Assembly (NCBI GenBank): GCA_026710945.1
Contig: JAPOQA010000022.1
Coordinates: 1-47,587, forward strand
Length of the DNA stretch: 47,587 nt
Reading direction: 5' to 3'
Source: Chloroflexota bacterium
Lineage (GTDB): Bacteria > Chloroflexota > UBA11872 > VXOZ01
Below are positions 8,036 through 16,325 of this stretch, piece after piece. The notes below the pieces were generated by a model, which saw only the letters and a list, made by a program, of their open reading frames with translations, ran no database searches and was not told the DNA's origin. The stretch's first letter is position 1. Each line of letters begins with the position of its first letter. A program made the position numbers and the translations under genes.

Positions 8036-9457
8036 ATGAATACGAGTATGGAAGCGTCCGTGCGCGGTACAAGCGTAGTGCAAGATCTCGTAGATGCGCC
8101 GGTTCTGCGCGCCCTGGCGGCGCATTTTGCGGAAGCCGGGTACGAGCTCTACCTGGTCGGCGGCTCGGTGCGGGACGCGCTGCTGCACCGCCCGACCCAC
8201 GACCTGGACCTGGCTACCGATGCCCATCCTCCCGAAATTAAGCGGCTGCTTGCGCTTGCGGGGCCGGACTCCCGTTACGACGTGGGGGAGAAGTTCGGCA
8301 CCATCGGCGCGACCTTTGGCGAATGGGTGGTGGAGATTACAACCTACCGCAGCGAACAATATGCCTTCGCCAGCCGCAAGCCCGCCGTTACCTTCGGCAC
8401 GAATTTGGAGGACGACCTGTCGCGGCGCGACTTCACCATCAACGCGATTGCCCAGGAACCGGCTGCCGGCGGCATGCTCGATCCCTTTCACGGGCTACAG
8501 GACTTGCAGCGGGGCCTTATCCGCGCCGTGGGAGATCCTGCGGAGCGATTTCAGGAAGACCCGTTGCGCATGTTGCGGGCGGTGCGGTTTGCGGCAGAAC
8601 TCGATTTTCGCATCGATCCGGCTACCCGCGAGGCACTGCAACAGCAGGCTGGCGCGCTGGAGCACGTGAGCACGGAACGTATCGCCGCCGAGATGACCCG
8701 CATGCTCACGGCGGACCAAACAGTGGTTGGACTCGAAATCCTGTGCGACTCCGGCCTGGCGTCATACGTTATCCCTGAGCTGCTGCCGCTGCGCAGTACT
8801 GGCCAGGACGGGCGCCACAAGGACGTGTTCGGCCATACACTCAAAGTCGTGGAGAACGTGCCCGCCACGCCGGTGCTGCGCTGGGCGGCGCTGCTGCACG
8901 ACATCGGTAAGCCGAAGACGAAGACGGTGCAGGACGGCAAGGTGCACTTCTTCCGGCACGAGATGGTGGGCGCGCGCATGGCGCGGCGCATTCTGCGGCG
9001 GTTGCGCTTCGACCGGGAAAGCAGCGAGCGCATTCAACGTCTGGTGGCCGAACACCTGCGTCCAAACCTCTACACGCCGGAGTGGACCGACGGTGCGGTG
9101 CGCCGCTTCCTGCGGGAAACGGAAGGCGTCACGGACGATCTCTTCGCCCTCTCCCGCGCCGACATTACCAGCTACCGCCGCTCCCGCGTGGAGGCGGGCG
9201 TGGCGCGCGTTAACCACCTGGAAGCCCGCTGCCGCGAGCTCCAGGCCCAGGAAGACGTGGCGCAACTCAAGAGCCCGCTGGACGGCAACGACCTCATGAC
9301 CATGTTCGATCGCAGCCCGGGGCCTTGGATCAAGCCGATCAAAGATCATCTCCTCAACCACGTCATCGACGGCGACCTGGGTCAGGACGATACGGAAACT
9401 GCTGCCAGACTAGCGAAGGAGTTCGCGGAAAAGCACCCGGAAGTACTTGCGGAATGA
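8036..9457 (+). CDS. cca: CCA-adding enzyme / poly(A) polymerase family tRNA nucleotidyltransferase with HD domain
   Basis: 473 residues from the ATG at 8036 (GAAGAGAGAAG upstream; another Met is codon 5). The class II nucleotidyltransferase head has YLVGGSVRDALL (GGSVRD 42-47) and the catalytic pair in HDLDLATD (D56, D58); RRDFTINAIA follows, and the RNA-binding neck has DPLRMLRAVRFAAEL. An HD domain follows with LLHDIGKPKT. The enzyme adds or repairs the 3' CCA of tRNA. The HD domain suggests additional 2',3'-cyclic phosphodiesterase or phosphatase activity, as in E. coli Cca. Some family members add only A or only CC, which cannot be settled here. It is followed after 111 bp by the toxin-antitoxin genes. 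Confidence 0.92.
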   Translation: MNTSMEASVRGTSVVQDLVDAPVLRALAAHFAEAGYELYLVGGSVRDALLHRPTHDLDLATDAHPPEIKRLLALAGPDSRYDVGEKFGTIGATFGEWVVEITTYRSEQYAFASRKPAVTFGTNLEDDLSRRDFTINAIAQEPAAGGMLDPFHGLQDLQRGLIRAVGDPAERFQEDPLRMLRAVRFAAELDFRIDPATREALQQQAGALEHVSTERIAAEMTRMLTADQTVVGLEILCDSGLASYVIPELLPLRSTGQDGRHKDVFGHTLKVVENVPATPVLRWAALLHDIGKPKTKTVQDGKVHFFRHEMVGARMARRILRRLRFDRESSERIQRLVAEHLRPNLYTPEWTDGAVRRFLRETEGVTDDLFALSRADITSYRRSRVEAGVARVNHLEARCRELQAQEDVAQLKSPLDGNDLMTMFDRSPGPWIKPIKDHLLNHVIDGDLGQDDTETAARLAKEFAEKHPEVLAE

Positions 9458-9517
9458 GGCGGTACTGCAGGCGCGTGGTAGCGTCAATGAGCACATAGCC
9501 TCCCTGGCGTGGCAACA

Positions 9518-9567
9518 TGTACAAGCGTGTGATACATTGTACAAAGTAGTATACACACTAGGAGGGG
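9518..9567 (+). promoter_or_regulatory. Operator-like repeats and strong RBS before the Phd/PIN module
   Basis: TGTACAA occurs at 9518-9524 and 9538-9544, 20 bp apart (two helical turns); the second is within the palindrome TTGTACAA. A GTATAC palindrome and a TATACA -10 candidate follow at about 9549-9555. AGGAGGGG is directly before the ATG at 9569. Phd-type antitoxins repress their own operon through paired palindromes, so these are the likely operators. Confidence 0.5.
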
Positions 9568-9568
9568 A

Positions 9569-9889
9569 ATGGTGGCAAGTCTCCGCACAGTCAAGGCGTC
9601 TGAAGCGCGACAAAATCTCAGTGGTCTGATCAATGAAGTCTTCGACCGGAAGAACCGGGTTATTATCGAACGAAGCGGCATCCCAGTGGCCGCTGTCGTT
9701 TCTCCAGCCGACCTTGCCTATCTTGAGAAGATGGAGGCAGAAAGAGAAGAACGATTCAGGGTGCTCTCCGAGATGCGAGAGCCTTTCGAAGGTGTGCCTA
9801 GCGAGGAGATCGAGAGTGAAGTTGAGCGCGCGATTGCGGAAGTGCGCCGAGAGAAACGGGCCAAGGCGAGTGCTGGCGAGAGCACGTGA
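9569..9889 (+). CDS. Phd/YefM-family antitoxin
   Basis: 106 residues. The N-terminal DNA-binding fold reads VKASEARQNLSGLINEVF, then a beta strand RVIIERSGIPVAAVVSPADL, the classic Phd/YefM layout. The C-terminal part (about 60-106) is highly charged and helical and would wrap the toxin. The protein should neutralise the PIN nuclease encoded just downstream and repress the shared promoter at the paired TGTACAA sites. Its stop overlaps the toxin GTG start by 4 bases (GTGA), so expression is coupled. ATG at 9569 is only 3 bases from AGGAGG; the GTG at the second codon would have better spacing. Confidence 0.9.
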   Translation: MVASLRTVKASEARQNLSGLINEVFDRKNRVIIERSGIPVAAVVSPADLAYLEKMEAEREERFRVLSEMREPFEGVPSEEIESEVERAIAEVRREKRAKASAGEST

Positions 9890-10314
9890 TTCTTGCCACG
9901 TTGGATACGAATGTCCTAGCGTCTGGTGCGCTTGACACACGTAGTGCCGTGGCGCAGGTAATCGAAGCGTGGTTTCGCGCTGAGTTCGTCGCCGTTCTCT
10001 CTCCTTACATACTCGGCGAGCTAGACAGCGCGCTGATGAAACCCTACTTTGCGCGACGCTTGCGCGCAGAATCTATTGCGAGATACATTGCGCTTGTGCG
10101 CCAATTTGCCAGGGAAGTTCCCGTTACAGATTCCTTTCCCAAGGTCGCTTCCCACCCAGAAGATGACCGTGTGCTTGCAACGGCGGTGAATGGGATGGTT
10201 GACTACTTGGTTACCGGCGATAAGGGCCTGCAGGTGCTAGGCAAATGTCAGGAAGTTACCGTTCTCAGCCCGCGAGAATTCCTGCGTGTCCTCATTGGGC
10301 AATCGTTGCGTTGA
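9886..10314 (+). CDS. PIN-domain toxin (putative ribonuclease)
   Basis: 142 residues from a GTG start in the GTGA overlap with the antitoxin. It is a COG1569-like PIN protein. The acidic active-site residues are visible: D7 in LDTNVLASGAL, E45 in LGELDSAL, D93/D94 in HPEDDRVLATA and D112 in VTGDKGLQVL. PIN toxins cleave specific RNAs when free of antitoxin. Pairing with the Phd-type protein and the coupled start make this a complete toxin-antitoxin module. The RNA target cannot be inferred. Confidence 0.9.
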   Translation: MILATLDTNVLASGALDTRSAVAQVIEAWFRAEFVAVLSPYILGELDSALMKPYFARRLRAESIARYIALVRQFAREVPVTDSFPKVASHPEDDRVLATAVNGMVDYLVTGDKGLQVLGKCQEVTVLSPREFLRVLIGQSLR

Positions 10315-10326
10315 GATAGAGAAGCA

Positions 10327-10638
10327 ATGGCGACTGAGTATCGAAATAGTACGACAATCGCTGTAGCAGGTATTCGGGAGAAAGTTCTGCCCGTGCTGCG
10401 CCGGCACGGCATAAAGCGCGCGGGTATCTTCGGGTCTGTCGTGCGGGGTGAGGCTACGCCGGAAAGTGACGTCGATATCCTAGTAGAGCTTGACAGTCAG
10501 GCAAGCTTATTCGACTTTATCGGGATTAAGCTTGAACTTGAAGAGGTCTTAGAACGACGGGTTGATCTAGTGCAGTACGCTGCCATAAAGCCGCTCCTGC
10601 GCGACCGCATACTTAGCGAAGAGGTGCCTCTCGTATGA
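10327..10638 (+). CDS. mntA: MntA-like nucleotidyltransferase antitoxin
   Basis: 103 residues. The minimal nucleotidyltransferase motif GSX10DXD is exact: G36-S37, then ten residues, then D48-V-D50 (FGSVVRGEATPESDVDILVE). In studied HepT/MntA pairs this enzyme neutralises the HEPN toxin by transferring AMP to its tyrosine. The stop overlaps the start of the HepT gene by 4 bases (ATGA), so the pair is translated together. The gene begins 12 bases after the PIN toxin stop, so all four toxin-antitoxin genes may be one transcript. Confidence 0.9.
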   Translation: MATEYRNSTTIAVAGIREKVLPVLRRHGIKRAGIFGSVVRGEATPESDVDILVELDSQASLFDFIGIKLELEEVLERRVDLVQYAAIKPLLRDRILSEEVPLV

Positions 10639-10991
10639 GTGAGGAGCGGGACGTCGGTCTATTCGTGCAGGACATGCTGACGAGCATTGAAAAGGTAGAG
10701 AGTTACCTTGCCGGCGTGGACGCAAATGGCTTTGAAGGGGACTCTCTTCTGCAGGATGCGGTGTTCCGTCGTTTAGAGATAGTGGGTGAGGCCGCAAAGC
10801 ACATTCCTCCAGCAGTCCGCGAAAGGCATCCTGACATTCCTTGGCAAAAGGTCGCTGGCTTGCGTGACGTGCTGATTCACAGGTATCACGGGATTATCGT
10901 GGCACAGGTATGGAAGATAGTCACTGTAGATCTGCCTGCTGTGAAAAAGCAGCTGGTGCAAGTGCAGACTGACTTGGAGCATTCAGAATAG
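10635..10991 (+). CDS. hepT: HepT-like HEPN-domain RNase toxin
   Basis: 118 residues, all-helical HEPN (DUF86) family. The catalytic RX4HXY motif is exact: R77-DVLI-H82-R-Y84. In this family R and H form the RNase site and Y is the residue AMPylated by MntA. It also has the conserved FRRLEIVGEAAKHIP helix. It is translationally coupled to the upstream mntA. All key residues are intact, so the module looks functional. Confidence 0.92.
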   Translation: MSEERDVGLFVQDMLTSIEKVESYLAGVDANGFEGDSLLQDAVFRRLEIVGEAAKHIPPAVRERHPDIPWQKVAGLRDVLIHRYHGIIVAQVWKIVTVDLPAVKKQLVQVQTDLEHSE

Positions 10992-11073
10992 AGGGTTTTG
11001 CGGGAAGCTGCCCGCGTGGCGCTTCCAGGGTACAAGTGTTGCGGGGTAAACAAAGAGTGAAGGCTTAACCGCA

Positions 11074-11838
11074 ATGATCGCTCCGCGTTCGCGTGTCACC
11101 CCACCGTTCGTTCTCGCCGCTGTTGTGGCGCTGGTGGGGGTATGGGCGTTAGCGGCGATACTGGTTGGCAATCCGATCTTGCCGGTGCCGTGGGTGGTGG
11201 CGGAGGCCTTCTGGCGCGAGTGGACGAACGGCTTGTGGGAAGACCTGCTCGTCAGTGCCTACCGCGTGGTGCTGAGCATCATCATTGCCGTGATCCTGGC
11301 GGCGCCGGCGGGCATGGCCGTGGGCCAAGCGCCCATGATAGACCGCATTGCCAGCCCGCTCATCTACCTCATCTACCCCGTGCCCAAGATCGTGCTGCTG
11401 CCCATCATCATGCTCTTCCTGGGTATCGGCGAGACCTCCAAGATATTCATTATCAGCCTCATCCTGTACTTTCAGATTCTCGTGCTCACCCGTGACGCCG
11501 CCTACGCCGTGCGGCCCGAGCTCGTGCTCTCGGTGCGTTCGCTGGGCGCGCGCCGCCGCCATCTGCTGCGCTACGTCTACTTCCCGGCGGTGCTGCCGTC
11601 TATCCTCAGCGCGCTGCGCATCACTAGCGGTACGGCCATAGCTGTGCTGTTCTTCACCGAAACTTTCGCCACACAGAGCGGACTGGGGTACTTCATCGTG
11701 GTGCAGTCATGGGGACGCGTGGACTACCCCGCCATGTACGCGGGGATTGTGGCGATGGCCGCGCTCGGTCTCAGCCTGTACGCCGTCATCGAGTTCCTCG
11801 ACCGCCGCTTCTGCGCCTGGGTGCAAGCAGGGGTATAG
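11074..11838 (+). CDS. ABC transporter permease, SsuC/TauC/nitrate type (orphan)
   Basis: 254 residues with about six hydrophobic segments. The cytoplasmic EAA loop is SVRSLGARRRHLLRYVYFPA, followed by LPSILSALRITSGTAIAV, typical of the BPD_transp_1 permeases for sulfonates, taurine, nitrate or thiamine precursors. A functional importer needs an ATPase and a substrate-binding protein; neither is adjacent, since the toxin-antitoxin genes lie upstream and repeats downstream. It may use subunits encoded elsewhere or be a remnant of an operon broken by the insertions around it. Confidence 0.88.
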   Translation: MIAPRSRVTPPFVLAAVVALVGVWALAAILVGNPILPVPWVVAEAFWREWTNGLWEDLLVSAYRVVLSIIIAVILAAPAGMAVGQAPMIDRIASPLIYLIYPVPKIVLLPIIMLFLGIGETSKIFIISLILYFQILVLTRDAAYAVRPELVLSVRSLGARRRHLLRYVYFPAVLPSILSALRITSGTAIAVLFFTETFATQSGLGYFIVVQSWGRVDYPAMYAGIVAMAALGLSLYAVIEFLDRRFCAWVQAGV

Positions 11839-11908
11839 GGCTAACGTGGTGGGCGACGGCAAAGTATGCGGATAGTTCCTACAGAACGCCGATCGGTACT
11901 AACATTCC

Positions 11909-12368
11909 TGTAAGTGTTGAATAATTCGTTGACAGAATCCGCTTTCCCGTAGAAAGCGCTACAAGGCCTTGTCATTCCGAGCGTAGCGTCGAACAGGGTT
12001 CGCGGAATCTAGGGTCCCTGCTCAACGCACTTTCACGGCCTCAGCACTCTAGATTCCGCGCTAAGAGCGACACTCCGCTACGCTCCGTTCGGAATGACGT
12101 GCATGCAGGCAAGCACAGAGTTCTGCTTCCATGATTCTTCTACCAAGTCTGTCAACAAATTACCTGACATTTACAATTCAGAACGGAGCGTCGAACAGGG
12201 TTCGCTGACTTCGTCAAAGACGCGGAGTCTGGGGTCCACGCGGCATGTCGCCTAATAGGCTCAGCATCTTAGATTCCGCGCTCTTAGCGACACTTCGCTG
12301 CGCTCCGTTCGGAATGACATATGTACCAGTCTTGCATAGTACTGCGTTCAGTTACTTTTGTTTTCAAT
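11909..12368. repeat. MITE-like element plus adjoining GTCATTCC inverted repeats
   Basis: 11909-12175 is bounded by inverted ends: TGTAAGTGTTGAATAATTCG at the left and the complement of TGTAAATGTCAGGTAATTTG at the right (22 of 29 match by eye), flanked by ATTCC and ATTCA. Inside is an inverted pair of GTCATTCCGA arms (11971 to about 12099). Beyond 12175 lies a second copy of the GTCATTCC core (to about 12320), then a tail to 12368 that is the reverse complement of sequence near 31795-31840. No protein is encoded. Confidence 0.65.
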
Positions 12369-12440
12369 CAATCCCGGCGCAAGCCGGAATCCAGCGCCTG
12401 CGGCCGCATGATGAACAATGACGCCACCGTGCGCCTAAGC

Positions 12441-13238
12441 TCACTTCCTGATGATAAAGACTTCGGCCACCAGATAGGGGCGCATCGTTTCGAGCGTTTC
12501 TTCACCCGCAGGCTGCGCGCGCACCCACGTCTGAACCTCTGCCAAGATGTGGTCATACGCTCGGTCAGGCACCGCCCAGAACTCCGAATGGAGCTTTAGC
12601 CGCAGGTGTTCTAGCGCTGTCCCGTACGTGATGGTCTTTTCCCAAGTCAGGTCGTGGGTGTCGACGGCGAGCGACGTCGCACTCTTTGCAAGCAGATATT
12701 CGCCGAGTTCACTGCGGTCTTTGATACCTACGTAGAGATCGGTATAGCCCCGCTCCCGACAGCGGGTGGAAAACTGCCTTCTTACCGCATGTTTGAAGGC
12801 GCCTTTTTCGTTGATGTGCATGAACAGGCCGCCATTCCTCGTCACCCGGATAAGCTCATCAACGGCCGATTGCCAGTTGCCGACGTGTTGAAAGAGCTTG
12901 GAAACCACAACCGCATCATAGGAATCTCGTGGGTCTTCTAGTGCACGCACGTCGCCCAGCCTGAACTCTGCACTGTCACCGGGTTCCAGTTTCTGCCGGG
13001 CGATTTCCAGCATGGCCGGCGACACGTCCACACCTACCACGCTATGGCCAGTCTTTATCAGCGGAAGGGAGACTTGTGCGGTGCCGCAGCCGGCATCGAG
13101 TATGCGGCCCAGATCGGGGAAGCCAGCTTTCACGAAAATGCGTTCGAAACACGTGTGTAAGAGCCCAAAGGGAATGGTGCGCGTTGCATCATAGTGCGAC
13201 GCGACCGAAGTGTAATCAGAGGTGTCTTGAAATCCCAC
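12441..13238 (-). CDS. Class I SAM-dependent methyltransferase (small-molecule type)
   Basis: 265 residues from a GTG start with AAAGG 6 bases upstream. SAM motif I is RILDAGCGTAQVSLPL, the acidic end of strand 2 is VVGVDVSPAMLEIA, and motif II/III regions are AEFRLGDVRALE and YDAVVVSKLFQHVGNW. This is the Methyltransf_11/25 fold that methylates quinone or other small metabolites; no substrate-specific motif is recognisable. It is isolated between two repeat-bearing gaps and has no operon partner. Confidence 0.87.
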   Translation of the reverse strand: MGFQDTSDYTSVASHYDATRTIPFGLLHTCFERIFVKAGFPDLGRILDAGCGTAQVSLPLIKTGHSVVGVDVSPAMLEIARQKLEPGDSAEFRLGDVRALEDPRDSYDAVVVSKLFQHVGNWQSAVDELIRVTRNGGLFMHINEKGAFKHAVRRQFSTRCRERGYTDLYVGIKDRSELGEYLLAKSATSLAVDTHDLTWEKTITYGTALEHLRLKLHSEFWAVPDRAYDHILAEVQTWVRAQPAGEETLETMRPYLVAEVFIIRK

Positions 13239-13540
13239 GTGATGCCTTTCGCCGGCCTAAGCGCCTAGGCTGAGCTAGTGGTTTCTTTGGGCACCAAGAG
13301 CGGGGGACAAGCCCCCGCGCTACGACTGAGCTGCTGGCAGCGGGCGTGCAAGTTGTAAGTGAACAGCGGAGTAGCGTGGCGAACAGAATGTCGCTGCTCG
13401 CACTCACCGGGCGCCTTTTCGGACAAATATCAAATGCGGGACGATATCGCAATACGAGAAGGAGGAGCAAGGCCAAATACAGAAGGGAGAGTCTGTTCCA
13501 AGGCGGGAGCAAGAAAGGGATGAATCCCCCTGCCCTTGTT
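13239..13540. repeat. Gap with a GCGGGGG hairpin repeat
   Basis: AGCGGGGGACAAGCCCCCGC (13299-13318) followed by GCTAC is a hairpin of the family seen also at 32907, 40263, 44962 and 45147. No gene is supported in the rest of the gap. Confidence 0.5.
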
Positions 13541-13834
13541 CTAGAAAGGTATGATCTCGAAAACTCTCCCTACGATCAGGAGGTTGAGGGCGAATAGGAG
13601 ACCAAGTACCCACCTGTGAATGCGGAACTCACCGCGCATTTCATTAGCAATCGCGTTCACGATGCCTTCGAGCGCGCTCACTCTTGCTTCAACAGCTATC
13701 ACTTTGCCCTCTACAGCAATCACTTTGCCTTGAAGCGCGACAATTTCATTCTTTGTGCCCGCTATATCTGCCTTTGTCGCTAGGTGATCGTAAACGCCTG
13801 CAAGGCGAGATAGCCGCTCCTCAGTCGTTGCCAC
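13541..13834 (-). CDS. Small coiled-coil protein with C-terminal membrane anchor
   Basis: 97 residues from the GTG at 13834, chosen because AAGGAGG stands 6 bases upstream; the longer frame from 13876 would put this RBS inside the gene. After TTEERLSRLAGVYDHLATK comes a run of heptads (IVALQGKVIAVEGKVIAVEA), with a near-exact 7-residue duplication GKVIAVE. The C-terminus is one hydrophobic helix (WVLGLLFALNLLIVG). Such proteins are found as DUF1640-like or haemolysin XhlA-like membrane coiled coils. The function is unknown; it is probably oligomeric at the inner membrane. Confidence 0.6.
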   Translation of the reverse strand: MATTEERLSRLAGVYDHLATKADIAGTKNEIVALQGKVIAVEGKVIAVEARVSALEGIVNAIANEMRGEFRIHRWVLGLLFALNLLIVGRVFEIIPF

Positions 13835-13961
13835 TGCCCTCCTCCTTCTCCCTAGACTATAGCACGAATGAAACAATTACGGCAGAATGAAGTATTCGCG
13901 ATACAGCGCATGGTCAGGGACTCCCTCATGGAGTTGCGTCGTGGGCGCAATGGTGCTGTTG

Positions 13962-15164
13962 CTAGTCTGTTTCGCCAGCACGTACGGTCAGCACCGGTTC
14001 CCACACGCCGCCTTGGCGCTCATTACCCGCGGCGTCGCGGTGGGCTTGCGGCGCGTCGTGCCAGCGGAGCACGGCCAGGTCGGCACAGGCGCCGGGCGTC
14101 AGCGCCCCAATCTCGTGCTCCAAGCCGAGGAGCGCGGCGGGACGCGATGTCACGCGGGGCCAGATGTCGGCCTCCTGCATGCCGGCGGCGCGGAGCTTGG
14201 ACATCACCAGCGGCAGGTGGTGGCGCGGATTTGCGCCCACATGACGGACGTAGACGTCGCTGGAGATCGTGTCCGGCAGAAAGCCCTCGGCAATTGCGGC
14301 TGCGGCAATATCAAAGCTAAACGAGTCATAGCCGTGGCCGAGATCGAAGAGGATACCGCGCTCGCGAGCCTCCCACACGCAGTCGAGCACGCGGCCGTCA
14401 GCCACAGGACTCCCACCCCGCGCGTGAAAGCAGTAGGTCACCACGTCGCCGGGACGCAGTAAAGCGAACTGCTCCTCCAGCGACCAGTCGTCGTGGCGGC
14501 CCTGGCCGACAAGGAGGGGTTTGCCCGTGCGTTCGGCTGCCTCGAGAGCGCGGGCCATGATCTCGCGGGGATCGTTGCCGCCGCAGTTGGTGGGGCCAAC
14601 ATTCAGAGCAATGCCCCAGATGTTATCGGGGTCCCCAAGCACGGTCTCCACGCAGGCGTCCACGTCGGCGTCGGCCAGATCGGCAAAGCAGCCTTCTTCG
14701 TTGGATTCGCCGGAGGCCGAGAGATTGAGGGCCATGAGAATGCGGGTGCGGCTGCCGGCAATGGTCTCTTCTTTGTAACGTGCCCAGTTGTTCGCTCCCG
14801 CGTCACCCTGCGAGAGCAGCGTGGTGGAACCATACGGCAAAATGTGCGTATCGGGCGCGATTCCGTACTTGGAGCCCGAGAGCGCCGGATGCGCGTGGGC
14901 GTCCACGAGGCCAGGCAGCAAGATGCCATCGGGCAAGGAGAGCGTCTGGAGCGCCGAGTCGAGCGGCAGAGCAGCGCCCTCCGCGGCGTCCGGTGACGAA
15001 GTCGGCGTCTGCGACGAAGTCGGCGTCTGCGAGAGTAGCGATACCGCCGCGATGCGGTCGCCGCGCACCGCCACGGCGCCGGGGCCATCCCGTCCCGTGG
15101 CAGGACATAGAACGCGCCCGGCGTGGATTACCAGATCGTACGGAGTGGCGGAAGGTGTGCTCAT
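13962..15164 (-). CDS. Amidohydrolase / deacetylase-type metallohydrolase
   Basis: 400 residues from the ATG at 15164 (AAGGAG 4 bases upstream). It starts with the beta-sandwich strand YDLVIHAGRVLCPATG, and the metal-binding motif GLVDAHAHPAL marks the TIM barrel. Further likely ligands are the His in VVTYCFHARGG, FDLGHGYDSFSF, and the Asp in TISSDVYVRH. The C-terminal sandwich strand is IGALTPGACADLAVL. This is the dihydroorotase/EF_0837-like amidohydrolase group, and the reaction is hydrolysis of a cyclic or N-acyl amide. An 18-bp tandem duplication (about 14995-15030) gives SQTPTSSQTPTS in a surface loop. Confidence 0.87.
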   Translation of the reverse strand: MSTPSATPYDLVIHAGRVLCPATGRDGPGAVAVRGDRIAAVSLLSQTPTSSQTPTSSPDAAEGAALPLDSALQTLSLPDGILLPGLVDAHAHPALSGSKYGIAPDTHILPYGSTTLLSQGDAGANNWARYKEETIAGSRTRILMALNLSASGESNEEGCFADLADADVDACVETVLGDPDNIWGIALNVGPTNCGGNDPREIMARALEAAERTGKPLLVGQGRHDDWSLEEQFALLRPGDVVTYCFHARGGSPVADGRVLDCVWEARERGILFDLGHGYDSFSFDIAAAAIAEGFLPDTISSDVYVRHVGANPRHHLPLVMSKLRAAGMQEADIWPRVTSRPAALLGLEHEIGALTPGACADLAVLRWHDAPQAHRDAAGNERQGGVWEPVLTVRAGETD

Positions 15165-15451
15165 GTTTCTCCTTGGGACCAGTGGGTGGGTGACGTGCAC
15201 CCTTGAAGCTACCTGTATGATGCCGCCGCCCGGCGGAGCGGTCAATTTACGCCCTCGCCTCCATCTCAAGAATCGGGATTGCGGATTAATCTCCTTCAAT
15301 CTACCCCGTTTTCACCGGTCTGGTACAGGTAGTTGCTCCCAGGGAGGGCGACAGAAGGAGCAGGGTGCCCCCTCAGCCCCGTGTAGAAATTCCAACTGAT
15401 GAATAAACTAAGTCCCCGCACACCTGTAAAGTCTGTGTCAGGTCAATCAAC

Positions 15452-15945
15452 CCTCTCCCTGGAGAGGGCGTAATTCCCGCACATTCGGCCTAAGGTATGT
15501 AGAGGTCTCCTAGCAAGAGGGATTGATTGCTGTGCCGCCGGCTGAAGTAGCGTAATGGTCTCAAGGGGAGAGGGGGCAATTGCTGCGCTGCCGGCCGAGG
15601 CTATGAAGTGGACTCATTTGGGGGAGATGGCTAGTGCCAGCCCCGTGCCCCGGAGGGCGGGGATTCCCTCTCCGGGGCATCCTCAGCGATTTGGCAATGT
15701 TTGAAAGGGTCCAACAGGCAAGAAGAGGGCAGTATAGGCAGGAATCCCCTCACCCCGGCCCTCTCCCCAGGGAGAGGGAGTAATCGGCGGGCTGCTGGTC
15801 GAATTTCCACAGCATACGCTTGGGGGAGAGGGTGTAATCGGTGGGCTGCTGGTCGAAGTTTCACAGTAGACTCTCGGGGGAGAGAGAGTAAGTGCTGCGC
15901 TGCTGGTCGAGATAATGTAGAGGTGACCGTGAGGACTCCCTGCAC
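15452..15945. repeat. Decayed tandem array of about 55-70-bp units
   Basis: At least five units share the order GAGAGGG-GTAAT, then GCTG(C)GCTGCTGGTCGAA, then ATGTAGAGGTCTCC or a drifted form. Units start near 15462, 15565, 15773, 15825 and 15880. The last three are adjacent and most alike: GAGTAATCGGCGGGCTGCTG, GTGTAATCGGTGGGCTGCTG and GAGTAAGTGCTGCGCTGCTG. The rest of 15165-16200 holds no gene I can support. Confidence 0.6.
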
Positions 15946-16204
15946 GTCACGCAGGGCGCGCGTCACGAGAGGTTGTTTGCAGGCTGCATGCCGCCGGCTG
16001 GAGGAAAAGCACGTTTGGAGGTGCGTGACGAATCACAGAGCACCCCGCCTGACCGACCAGTTTAGATGAAGGACCGAGCATATTCGCAGGGCGCCTTCTT
16101 TGGGATTCCCGGCAGGCCGGTCAACCTCGCTCTTGCGGGAGGTGGGCGCAGTCCGCGAACTCTGCGACGGACCGTTGGTTTTCGCAAGCTGCGAGGACAT
16201 TTGA

Positions 16205-16251
16205 GAGAAACAATAAGGAGGAGGGTGACGGCTTCGTCATCCTCCTCCTTA
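16205..16251 (-). terminator. Long hairpin downstream of the dksA-like gene
   Basis: TAAGGAGGAGGGTGACG (16214-16230) pairs with CGTCATCCTCCTCCTTA (16235-16251), a 17-bp stem with one wobble and a 4-base loop. On the minus strand the stem is followed by TTGTTTCTCTC. It is 75 bp beyond the stop of the DksA-like gene and is a good intrinsic terminator for it. Confidence 0.65.
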
Positions 16252-16325
16252 CGGAGTGAGAGGGTAAGAGACAGCAGGTAAAATTCTGCTTAGCGTACGC
16301 CGAACGTTCAGCGTGCGCTCTTGGC

